Source of the DNA: Herpetosiphon aurantiacus DSM 785
Lineage (GTDB): Bacteria > Chloroflexota > Chloroflexia > Chloroflexales > Herpetosiphonaceae
Reading direction: 5' to 3'
Length of the DNA stretch: 64,000 bases
NCBI GenBank assembly: GCA_000018565.1
Contig: CP000876.1
Location: 62,001-126,000 of the forward strand
A program made the position numbers and the translations under genes. This document shows, piece by piece, positions 9,575 to 17,104 of the stretch. Under the pieces are notes generated by a model. That model did no database searches. It was not told where the DNA came from and saw nothing but the letters and a program-made list of their open reading frames with translations. Numbering within the stretch: position 1 is the stretch's first letter; each line of letters opens with the position of its first letter.

Positions 9575-10459
9575 ATGGCCGCTCCCCAACGAACCCGCGA
9601 ACCATCACCCGCGTGGCAACAGCTCGAAATGAAGTTGACCTGCCCAAAGCAGCATGTCTACGAGTTGATCCGACCCGTTGTCCTGTTTGACCAACCGGTT
9701 GCTGAGCGGGCTGCCGAAACGGCCACGGCAGAACGCACCCTCTATCGCCATGTACAGACTTTTCGTCAGCATGGGCTTGGGGCGACCCAACGCCCAGCAA
9801 CGGCTCCGATCCGCGCTGCTGCTCGGCTTCCTGCCGAAGCCATTGCCTATCTGCTGGCCATCAAGGCCGAGTATCCGCCGATGCGCCATTACGAACTTGC
9901 GACCATTTGCCTCGTGCGCTTTGGCCGCCGACCCAGCATCAAAACCGTGAAGCGGGCCTTGGCAACCAATAGCTTGCCCATGCTGACCACCCGTCGCTTT
10001 CCGCCCTATCACACCATTCCCGATATTGTCGAGCGCCGCCGTGCCATTTTGCGGCTTATCACCGAGGGCTGGACGAAGAAAAGCATTGCTGGCTATCTGG
10101 GCATCAGCCGGAAAACCGTCCATGGCGTGCTCAAACGCTGGGATACGGAAGGGCTTGCAGGCCTCAAACGCCGATCATCAGCGCCGCATCGGCATGGCCG
10201 ACGACTGGCAAGTATGGTTCAGCACCACGTCCGTCGCCTCCAGCGCAACCCCTTGCTTGGTGCATGGCGACTCCATGCTGCCCTCCGTCGCGAAGGCATT
10301 CATGTGAGTCCTCGCACCTGTGGCCGCTTGATGGCAATCAATCGGGAGGTGTTTCCTGAATTACGACCGCCCGAGCCGCCCCCGAAAAAAGATCCGCAAC
10401 CCATGCCGTTTGCAGCCCAGTATCGTCATCAGTCACCCAGAGGGTACCCGGACGATTGA
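9575..10459 (+). CDS. Transposase, upstream frame (HTH domains)
   Basis: 294 residues after GGAGG. It has two HTH segments: RTLYRHVQTFRQHGLGATQ near 50-70, and EGWTKKSIAGYLGISRKTVHGVLKRW near 165-190. A basic linker leads to KKDPQPMPFAAQYRHQ, which is the lead-in to the DDE core. The frame then ends (SPRGYPDD). The core continues in the +1 frame. A frameshift, either programmed or mutational, is needed to give a full enzyme of about 580 residues. Confidence 0.8.
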   Translation: MAAPQRTREPSPAWQQLEMKLTCPKQHVYELIRPVVLFDQPVAERAAETATAERTLYRHVQTFRQHGLGATQRPATAPIRAAARLPAEAIAYLLAIKAEYPPMRHYELATICLVRFGRRPSIKTVKRALATNSLPMLTTRRFPPYHTIPDIVERRRAILRLITEGWTKKSIAGYLGISRKTVHGVLKRWDTEGLAGLKRRSSAPHRHGRRLASMVQHHVRRLQRNPLLGAWRLHAALRREGIHVSPRTCGRLMAINREVFPELRPPEPPPKKDPQPMPFAAQYRHQSPRGYPDD

Positions 10460-11345
10460 TATCCGGTATTTGGATATGCATCGCCTCGGCGGGGGTAATG
10501 TGTACTGCATTTCTATTTTAGAAAATGCGAGTCGGGCGATTGTCTCAAGCGCGATTAGTCGCCTGCAAGATACCACGGCAGTCCTGAAAGTTCTGTTAAG
10601 TGCCATTGAAACATGTGGATGTCCTGATGGGATTGTGAGTGACTCGGGGAGCGTGTTTCGGTCACGGCGGCTTGGTCAGATCTGCCATGCTTTGGGGATT
10701 CAGCGCTTTTTCATTGCGAAGCGCCAACCTTGGCAGTCGTATATTGAAACGGCGTTCAATATTCAACGCCGTATGATGGACGAGGCCGAAGCGGGGTTTC
10801 GTGCCGCACGAACGTGGCAGGAATTATGGATTGCGCATCGGATGTGGATGAAGCACTACAACCAGGAACGCCATTGGGCACACCGCCAGCGGCAAGATGG
10901 GTGTGATACCCCGCTGAGCGTGCTTGGGGACGTGCATGGACGCATCTTTCCCGAAGCATTGATTCGGCGGATCTTTGAAGCCTTGCGCGTGAATCGTATG
11001 GTTGATCGGGTGGGCTTTATTCGCTTCCGCCATTGGCGCATCTATAGCGAACTTGGGCTAGCACGGCATGCCATTACGTTGTGGATTGATACCGATCATG
11101 TGATGGTGACCTACGAAAGCCACGACCTCCGGCGCTACGAAGGGATGATTGCGCGTGATGGAACGATCCGCCACCTCAGCCACGATACCAAATTTGACCA
11201 CCCCTTTGCCAGTCCCCAGCTGATGTTGTGGGATGTGATTGAAGACGACTGGGGAAAAGCCGTTCCTGTTGCCCATGCGGAACGAACGCGCGTCCCGCGC
11301 GGAAAGGCCACACAATTGGCGATGGATCTCGATACGGCGGCTTAA
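10410..11345 (+). CDS. Transposase, downstream frame (DDE core)
   Basis: It carries the catalytic core: TIDIRYLDMHRLGG (first Asp), GIVSDSGSVFRSR (second Asp) and QSYIETAFNIQRRM (Glu). Then a C-terminal domain. The open frame has only a TTG near its start and no Shine-Dalgarno, so it is not a free-standing gene. It is the continuation of the frame ending at 10459. The shift point lies between RHQ and DIRYLD, around 10431-10458, within TCACCCAGAGGGTACCC. Confidence 0.8.
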   Translation: MQPSIVISHPEGTRTIDIRYLDMHRLGGGNVYCISILENASRAIVSSAISRLQDTTAVLKVLLSAIETCGCPDGIVSDSGSVFRSRRLGQICHALGIQRFFIAKRQPWQSYIETAFNIQRRMMDEAEAGFRAARTWQELWIAHRMWMKHYNQERHWAHRQRQDGCDTPLSVLGDVHGRIFPEALIRRIFEALRVNRMVDRVGFIRFRHWRIYSELGLARHAITLWIDTDHVMVTYESHDLRRYEGMIARDGTIRHLSHDTKFDHPFASPQLMLWDVIEDDWGKAVPVAHAERTRVPRGKATQLAMDLDTAA

Positions 11346-11406
11346 GGGTCAATATTCTGCCAACACGAGTGATCGGTATGTGTTACCAACCTATTGGCTT
11401 AGTGTG

Positions 11407-12598
11407 CACCGGGGATACACTGGTCGTGGGGGCACAGGCTGAAGATAGCGCGGCCACCGGAATCAACGGCAATCAGGCTGATAATACTGCGCCCGATACC
11501 GGCGCTGCCTATGTCTTTGTCCGATCTGGCACAACCTGGACCCAACAAGCCTATCTGAAAGCATCCAACGCCGAGGCTGGAGATGGCTTTGGCTTCAGTC
11601 TTGCGAGTGATACCAATCGAATTCTGGTTGGAGCACCCTTTGAGGATAGCAATGCCTCGGGCAGTAATAATGGTATCGGCGAACAGAATAATGATCTTCC
11701 GGGCGCAGGGGCAGCCTATCTTTTTCACCAGTTCAATGGACTATGGACGCAAGAGGCATATCTTAAAACCAATCATCGTACAAAAGATGAAGCCTTTGGT
11801 CACGCCGTGGCCATGGAGGAAGGAACCATTGTTATCGGATCACCCTACGCAGATGGGTATGAGGCCGTAAAAACAGGACTGATCACCGTCTTTGTTTATC
11901 AAGGAGCAGGAGTAGGATGGCATCACAGCCAAACCATGGGAAGTCCAGGCCCAAATACGGGCGATGGATTTGGACAATCGGTCGCGATTACCAATCAGCG
12001 CATCGCGGTAGGAGCCTATGGCGAAGATAGTAATGCGACCCTGATTAATGGAGATAGCAGCAATAATACGGCAGCAAATGCTGGGGCAGCCTATATCTAT
12101 GATCGCCATCCAACCTTTTATGAACATGTGTGGCATCCAACGACCTATATCAAGGCATCGAATACGGATGCCGTGGATATTTTTGGCCGGAATCTTGCCT
12201 TCTGTGGCCCAACCTTGCTCGTCGGAGCACCCTATGAAGATAGTGCCGCACAAGGCACCAATGGCAACCAAACCAATAATAGTCTCGCGAGTGCGGGGGC
12301 CGTCTATCGCTATATCTGGGATGGCTCGCAGTGGCAGCATCGGCATTATAACAAAGCCCTCAATCCTGATGCGCTTGATTATTTTGGCATGAGGCTCGCC
12401 TGTCATGATCAACTCCTTGCCGTTAGCGCCCCGGGTGAAGATAGCGCTGCCCAAGGAGTCAATGGCGATCAAACAGATAATTCGGCACTCGATGCTGGTG
12501 CGGTGTATGTCCTCAGCCTGCCGATGCAAGGCTACACCCACCTTCCTGCGGTGACCGGTGAAGAAATCACATCGCCCTATCCGCTGCCGCAACGCTAA
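11407..12598 (+). pseudogene. FG-GAP repeat surface protein, 3' half
   Basis: It continues the 5' half after the IS. About six further units of the pattern YLKASNxDAGDxFG...VGAPxEDSxAxGxNGNQxxN, spaced 60-70 residues, would build an integrin-alpha-like beta-propeller with Ca-binding loops. The end is TSPYPLPQR without a cell-wall sorting tail. Such exported proteins are common surface or adhesion proteins in this phylum. With the IS in place only the short 5' half can be made with a signal peptide. Confidence 0.85.
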
Positions 12599-12605
12599 TC
12601 CTCTC

Positions 12606-12644
12606 AAACAAAAAACAGGCCATGCCCAGAAGGCATGGCCTGTT
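12606..12644 (-). terminator. Terminator of the leftward operon
   Basis: AACAGGCCATGCC, loop CAGAA, GGCATGGCCTGTT (13-bp perfect stem at 12614-12644). On the leftward strand it is followed by TTTTTTGTTTG. It sits 15 bases past the stop of the lipoprotein gene and between convergent genes, so it may serve both. Confidence 0.8.
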
Positions 12645-12658
12645 ACATTGACCGGAGT

Positions 12659-13726
12659 TCAGGGAACCAACTCCAGCGGAAAGCCCAAACGCAGCAAATT
12701 AATTCGATCCTTATCATTCCCCCACAGCTCGTCCCAGCGTCCTTGGCGATAGATCCAATAGTCCACGCCATTGCTTGCATACAACCCGATCACCCGCAGC
12801 GGTTCACCGGCCCGTGGTGTGGGCCAAAAGACCTGTGCCACCTCGGCATCTGTCCATGGCATGGTGGGGGTCGGTTGGATCGTCGGAACGAGGTCAGCGA
12901 CCAGCGGCACGCGGGTTTTGGCAGGCGGGGTCATGGTTGTCTTTTGGGTTCGGGCGCTGTCAATGACAGCGCCCGTGATCGGATCGAGCAACGTCGCATT
13001 GGTGTAAGTGTCTTGCATCCACCAATAGATCGCATGCCCTGCGGCATAGTCGTTGGGCAGACTGGCGAGCCGGAACGTGTGGTTCGGACTGGCCATCTTC
13101 TCCCACAAATCGCCAAAATTCAAAAACAGCACCCGCACCTGGTCGCTATCCAAAAAGGGCTTGGATTCGAGGGGAATATCCACGGGAGCCGTGCCGACAA
13201 ACAGATCACGGTAGCTCCGCTCATCGGCATAGCTGCGCGTGACCACCCCGTCCTGCATCAGGATCACCAGCGTTTGCTTCAACCGCGCCGAGGCAAACGT
13301 AAACGCCCACCAGCGGGCGGTGCCATCATTGGCGGCAATCATTGCGAACATGCCTTCTTGCACTCGACCCTCGGCACGGTAGCCAATTCCGGCATCAACC
13401 AGCACCGCATCGCTGGCCCACGCCGTCCCCCGCTCACGAATCCCGCCCCGCGCAAACGCCTCGCGAAGCGTGAGATACTGCTCCGCAGGCTGAGCCGCTG
13501 CCGTGGCCTGTTCGTCGAGCGCAAACGTCGTCTGGATCGGCGCACGGGTGGCCGCGACGGTCGTACTCGTGGCGTGGAGCGCTGCCGCCCCGCTCAAGGC
13601 CACCGTCGGCACGGGTGGCAGCGTAGGCACGGTCGCAGATTCCACCGTTCCCGTCGCATCGCTCGGCCCACAGCCAATCAACACCCCGCACAGCAGCAAT
13701 CCCAGCACCCATAATCGTCGTCCCAT
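12659..13726 (-). CDS. Lipoprotein of unknown family, last gene of the sortase block
   Basis: 355 residues; AGGAGG precedes the ATG at 13726. The N-terminus is a lipobox signal (LWVLGLLLCGVLIGCG, Cys ~20) followed by a Thr/Pro/Val-rich linker to about residue 60. The rest contains YLTLREAFARGGIRERGTAWASDAV and aromatic-rich segments (ARWWAFTFASARLKQTLVILMQDG, YWWMQDTY). No known domain was recognised. It lies 10 nt after the preceding gene, so it is probably co-transcribed with the sortase. Extracytoplasmic location is strongly supported; role unknown. Confidence 0.65.
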   Translation of the reverse strand: MGRRLWVLGLLLCGVLIGCGPSDATGTVESATVPTLPPVPTVALSGAAALHATSTTVAATRAPIQTTFALDEQATAAAQPAEQYLTLREAFARGGIRERGTAWASDAVLVDAGIGYRAEGRVQEGMFAMIAANDGTARWWAFTFASARLKQTLVILMQDGVVTRSYADERSYRDLFVGTAPVDIPLESKPFLDSDQVRVLFLNFGDLWEKMASPNHTFRLASLPNDYAAGHAIYWWMQDTYTNATLLDPITGAVIDSARTQKTTMTPPAKTRVPLVADLVPTIQPTPTMPWTDAEVAQVFWPTPRAGEPLRVIGLYASNGVDYWIYRQGRWDELWGNDKDRINLLRLGFPLELVP

Positions 13727-13736
13727 CACGCCCTCC

Positions 13737-14507
13737 TTACAACACTGCCGCTAAGGCCGGAGCCACCTGACTCCGCACCATCCGGCCAATCCAGTCGCGG
13801 GATCGTCCCAGCGCATACCCCAGTTCGCTATAATTCTTGCCTTGGGCCAAGCCGAGGAGAATCTGTTGCTGTTCATTGAGCCACAACCCATCCTGTGCCT
13901 GCGCCTGCAACCAACGCCGAAAGCCCACAATCCCGCCGACTTCCACCAACCGTGCTTGGATGGCAGGCGACACCTGGGTTAAGCGCCCCGACACCACATG
14001 GAGCACCATCATCACGTCATCCAACGTCCAATGCGACCGCTGCGCTGCCGTCCGCGCATCCAAGACCAACGGCAATGAACGCCGCAAGGCCCGATAGGTC
14101 GCCGCCGCATGCTCCGTACTTCCTGTTGGCTCCCCGAGCAGTGGCAGATCACGCACGAGCGGCGTGAGCGCCGACGGCAAGATCGGCGCAACAACCTGTA
14201 ACCCTGGCACCAGCTGGGTATGCACAATCGTGGCCAGATCTTCATCGAGCACCGCCATGGCGCAGCGCTGGAGCGTTCCGGCCTGCATCTGCATCACCAA
14301 GGCTGCGCCTAAGAGCCACGTCGCCACCCCATGGGCATCGACCGCCCGACAGACGACCAAGCCGGGATTCGGCGTATCACCGTCGAGCAAGGCCAGCAAC
14401 TGATACTCCGCTGCAAAGACATTGCTGGTGGCGATCACCGTCTCACCAATCTCGCGCACCCGCTGCTCCTGCATGGCGGTCAGGCCAATCGTCACAATCC
14501 AGCTCAT
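13737..14507 (-). CDS. Putative regulator with C-terminal HTH-like region
   Basis: 256 residues, overlapping the sortase stop by ATGA. No signal peptide or membrane segment. The C-terminus reads LNEQQQILLGLAQGKNYSELGYALGRSRDWIGRMVRSQV, which has the spacing of a LuxR/sigma-4-type HTH (GxxYxELAxxLGxSxxxVxxxV). The N-terminal ~180 residues match nothing I recognise. I infer a cytoplasmic DNA-binding or assembly factor for the operon. Confidence 0.5.
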   Translation of the reverse strand: MSWIVTIGLTAMQEQRVREIGETVIATSNVFAAEYQLLALLDGDTPNPGLVVCRAVDAHGVATWLLGAALVMQMQAGTLQRCAMAVLDEDLATIVHTQLVPGLQVVAPILPSALTPLVRDLPLLGEPTGSTEHAAATYRALRRSLPLVLDARTAAQRSHWTLDDVMMVLHVVSGRLTQVSPAIQARLVEVGGIVGFRRWLQAQAQDGLWLNEQQQILLGLAQGKNYSELGYALGRSRDWIGRMVRSQVAPALAAVL

Positions 14508-15229
14508 GGCTGTCCCTCCTGCCGCACGGCGCGGACAATCAGGCGTTGGTCAAAGGCGTTCGGCCCCGACGGCGGCCAGCAGGTGATCAGGGTGACCAAT
14601 TCGGTATCGGTGGGACTGAGCAGCCGCTCCGCCTCGGCTCCCACCTGGTCCGGCGGAATCCCGACCACCTGAATCCGCAGGGTGTCACTGACCACATAGG
14701 CGGTCGCCGCCGTGCCACGATAGAGCCAAAGCACATCGCCCGGCTGGAGCAAGGCCACGTCGGCAAACACCGGATCACTGCCGCCCACATGGCCATTCAG
14801 CACAATATTGGTTCCGTCTCCCGGCTGACCACTGTCAACGTGATGACCAACCGCATACTGGGGAACGGCCCATGCGCCATCAACAAACGGCGCTGGTAAT
14901 ACAGGGCGGGCGAGATTAATCGCCGGAATCCGCAGGGCATCGAGTGGCGGCAGCGGCAGGGCGGTCGCCGTCGGCACGGGGATTGTTGTTGCGGTCGCCG
15001 TCGGCAGCGGGGGTGCGGTGGGCAGCACCACCTGCGTTGGCTCCAGCGTGGCCACCACCGGCTGCACACTCGGCAGCGGGGGCAGCGCCGCCTGCCGCGC
15101 CTGCACCGCCTGCGTCGTCGATACAAACGACCACACGACCCAACCCACGCCGCTCAGCATGCCCAATCCGGCCACCACCACCAGCACGGTGACGAGGTGA
15201 ATCAGGCGATGGGTCATGTCAGTTTTCAT
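14504..15229 (-). CDS. Sortase (class D/E/F-like)
   Basis: One N-terminal membrane segment (residues ~10-35) is followed by a Pro/Thr-rich linker to ~95. The sortase fold starts at LRIPAINLARPVLP. Catalytic residues, numbered from the ATG at 15232, are His148 in IVLNGHVGG, Cys218 in TLITCWPPSG and Arg230 in FDQRLIVRA. This is the complete His-Cys-Arg set of a transpeptidase that cleaves LPXTG-like signals and joins proteins to a surface acceptor. AAGGAG favours the ATG at 15229. The candidate substrate is the FPVTA-tailed protein at 16183-17088. Sortases in a phylum without a thick wall are of interest; the acceptor is unknown. Confidence 0.88.
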   Translation of the reverse strand: MKTDMTHRLIHLVTVLVVVAGLGMLSGVGWVVWSFVSTTQAVQARQAALPPLPSVQPVVATLEPTQVVLPTAPPLPTATATTIPVPTATALPLPPLDALRIPAINLARPVLPAPFVDGAWAVPQYAVGHHVDSGQPGDGTNIVLNGHVGGSDPVFADVALLQPGDVLWLYRGTAATAYVVSDTLRIQVVGIPPDQVGAEAERLLSPTDTELVTLITCWPPSGPNAFDQRLIVRAVRQEGQP

Positions 15230-15521
15230 CATGCACTCCTTGGGTCACGGGGATCTGAGCGGGTATCGCCCGTGACCAATCAACCGCCAACCACACACCC
15301 AACGGCAGCGGCGGAACCCCGACCTGGGCGAGCCATGGGCCAAGTGCCGTAGTCACCGCATCCTGCGTGGGCAACCACGAACCGAGCGGCGGCGGGGGCA
15401 GCGTCACCACCCCCGTTGCCAGTCGCGTGACCAGCCAGCGCCGCAGCAGCAACGCCAGCACCGTCACCACCGCCCAGCCCACCGTCCACAGCACCACCAC
15501 ACTGTCCAGCGCCGCGCTCAT
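15219..15521 (-). CDS. Small membrane protein in the sortase operon
   Basis: 100 residues: one strong N-terminal membrane segment (VVVLWTVGWAVVTVLALLLRRWL) and a Pro/Leu-rich remainder. It overlaps its upstream gene by ATGA and the sortase start by about 11 bases, implying translational coupling. No family recognised. Confidence 0.55.
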   Translation of the reverse strand: MSAALDSVVVLWTVGWAVVTVLALLLRRWLVTRLATGVVTLPPPPLGSWLPTQDAVTTALGPWLAQVGVPPLPLGVWLAVDWSRAIPAQIPVTQGVHDEN

Positions 15522-16186
15522 CGCCGTCGGCTCCGCACGCTGGTCGTGGTCGGCAGCGGCACGAGCGCGGGAGCAGCGAGCCGGAGCCGCAGCGGGTGGC
15601 GTTCACCCACGACCGTCAACAGCCAGCCGTCCCCATCCGCCACCAGCGTGGCATGCGCTCCGATGATCGGCGGCGAGGGGCGGGTGTGAATCGCCAGTTG
15701 GGCGGTGGCTCGCGCAATCGTGAGTGGAGCCGGATCGTCCCATGTCACCAAATAGGGCGGCGTGAGCATGCGGCCCAGCACCGTCGTCAGCCACGGCCAG
15801 ACCAGCCGCATCACCTGCATCGTGGTCACGCCCGTCGGCAAGGCGATCACGACCGTGCCCCGTCCGACCAAGACCGTTTCCAACGCCTCGGCTTCGGCGG
15901 GCACAGCGGCCAGATCGACCAGCAGCACCTGCGGCAGATAGCGCAGCGCCTCGGCCACGGCCTGCGGAGCCAGCACCACCACACTACTGCCGCCGCCCCC
16001 ATCGCGCTGCATCACGCGCGGGATCAGGGTCTGGAGCAGCGTGGTCACCTCGGCCACGGACGGATGCAGCAGCTGCACCACCAGTCCGGCTCGCCACGCC
16101 AGATACAGCGGTTGGGGATAGGCCGTGCTATAGCCCATCAGCACCCCCCGCGCCGCATCGGTCAGGATGGTCATATCGGGACTCAT
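15518..16186 (-). CDS. Unknown cytoplasmic protein of the sortase operon
   Basis: 222 residues. The ATG at 16186 overlaps the preceding stop (ATGA). The middle carries hydrophobic strands in an alpha/beta pattern (GSSVVVLAPQAVAEALRYLPQVLLVDLAAVP, GRGTVVIALPTGV). The last resembles a nucleotide-binding fold's Walker-B strand, but no Walker A was found. The C-terminus is Arg-rich. Function unknown; tight coupling links it to surface-protein assembly. Confidence 0.5.
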   Translation of the reverse strand: MSPDMTILTDAARGVLMGYSTAYPQPLYLAWRAGLVVQLLHPSVAEVTTLLQTLIPRVMQRDGGGGSSVVVLAPQAVAEALRYLPQVLLVDLAAVPAEAEALETVLVGRGTVVIALPTGVTTMQVMRLVWPWLTTVLGRMLTPPYLVTWDDPAPLTIARATAQLAIHTRPSPPIIGAHATLVADGDGWLLTVVGERHPLRLRLAAPALVPLPTTTSVRSRRR

Positions 16187-17088
16187 GCCAGCCTCCGAGG
16201 CCAGAGCAGCCACGCCGCCACCAGCGTCACCAATACCACCAAGCCAATCGGCACCCCAACGGGCATTCCGTCATCGCTCGCCGTCACCGGAAAGGTACGC
16301 TGCGGCTGAGCAGCAGGCCGTGGGGTCGCGCTTGGCTGCACCCCGCCTGCCGCTTTGGGGGTGACGCTCGACCACGCCGTGTTATTCTCAGTTGAGGTTT
16401 CAGTCGTCGTCGTTGAGGCTTGGGCAAGGTTGGTCAAGGGGCCGTCGAGCGAGACAACCGTGCCATCAATCCAAATCGTCACAGTTTGTCCAGCAGACAA
16501 TTCCGCAATGTAAACACTGACGATCCCATCGACTAGCGTTGCCTCGCCCACACTGGTCGTGACGTGCAGGCCGCGAAAAAAGGCAGGCAATACATCACGC
16601 ACCAAGACATTCGCCGCTGGGGCACTGCCGCGATTGTGGACGGTCAGCGTCCAGCGCAGACTCTCGCCAATTGCCACCGTTTGGTGATCGGATACTTTCT
16701 CCAGCACCAGATCGGGCAAGGCCGTCACCGGAGTCACCGTCGCGCCATCACTGGGGGTTGCGGTCGGCATCGTCGTTGGGGTGGCGGTCAAATCAACCGG
16801 CGTTGACGTAATCTCCAGCGGCTGGCGGGTTGGGCGGGGAGTCACCGTCGCGCCATCGCTCGGCGTGCTGGTTGGCAGCGGTGCGTCCGTCGGGCGTGGG
16901 GTGGCGGTTGGATTCGGCACCTCGGTTGGGCGCGGGGTGGCAGTCGGCAGGTCGGTTGGTTCGGGCGAGGGGGTCAGGCTCATCGGCTGCTGGGCTGCGC
17001 TCGATTGCGCCGGAAACAGCTTCTGAAAACCCAACACCAGCGCGATCACGACCGCCATCCCAAACATCACGGTTTCAAGCTTTTTCAT
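16183..17088 (-). CDS. DUF11-domain surface protein with LPXTG-like tail
   Basis: 301 residues. Membrane signal segment at 8-25, then a long Pro/Thr linker (repeated TPRPT and PTATP), and one DUF11 domain (~125-230: LEKVSDHQTVAIGESLRWTLTVHNRG... ANVLVRDVLPAFFRG). A second Pro-rich stretch leads to RTFPVTASDDGMPVG, a hydrophobic helix and WPRRLA. A five-residue FPVTA motif, a membrane helix and a basic end are the hallmarks of a sortase substrate. It lies three genes upstream of the sortase in the same operon. The motif is an inference from layout; FPxTG-type signals are known for other sortases. Confidence 0.7.
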   Translation of the reverse strand: MKKLETVMFGMAVVIALVLGFQKLFPAQSSAAQQPMSLTPSPEPTDLPTATPRPTEVPNPTATPRPTDAPLPTSTPSDGATVTPRPTRQPLEITSTPVDLTATPTTMPTATPSDGATVTPVTALPDLVLEKVSDHQTVAIGESLRWTLTVHNRGSAPAANVLVRDVLPAFFRGLHVTTSVGEATLVDGIVSVYIAELSAGQTVTIWIDGTVVSLDGPLTNLAQASTTTTETSTENNTAWSSVTPKAAGGVQPSATPRPAAQPQRTFPVTASDDGMPVGVPIGLVVLVTLVAAWLLWPRRLA

Positions 17089-17104
17089 CAGGGTGTTCCT
17101 TCTC

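Larger units (their letters stand above)
9435..11406. mobile_element. Insertion sequence with 52-bp ends and 8-bp target duplication
   Basis: 1972 bp. Left end 9435-9486 and right end 11355-11406 are inverted repeats (CACACTAAGCCAATAGG...) with two mismatches over 52 bp. The octamer CACCGGGG at 9427-9434 is repeated at 11407-11414, a clean target duplication inside the FG-GAP gene. It encodes an rve-type transposase in two frames. The intact duplication and continuous host repeats suggest a recent insertion. Confidence 0.95.

Noticed and set aside
12635-13714. Long rightward frame of 359 codons
   Set aside because: Antisense shadow of the lipoprotein gene. The leftward frame has a lipobox, a ribosome site and a terminator.
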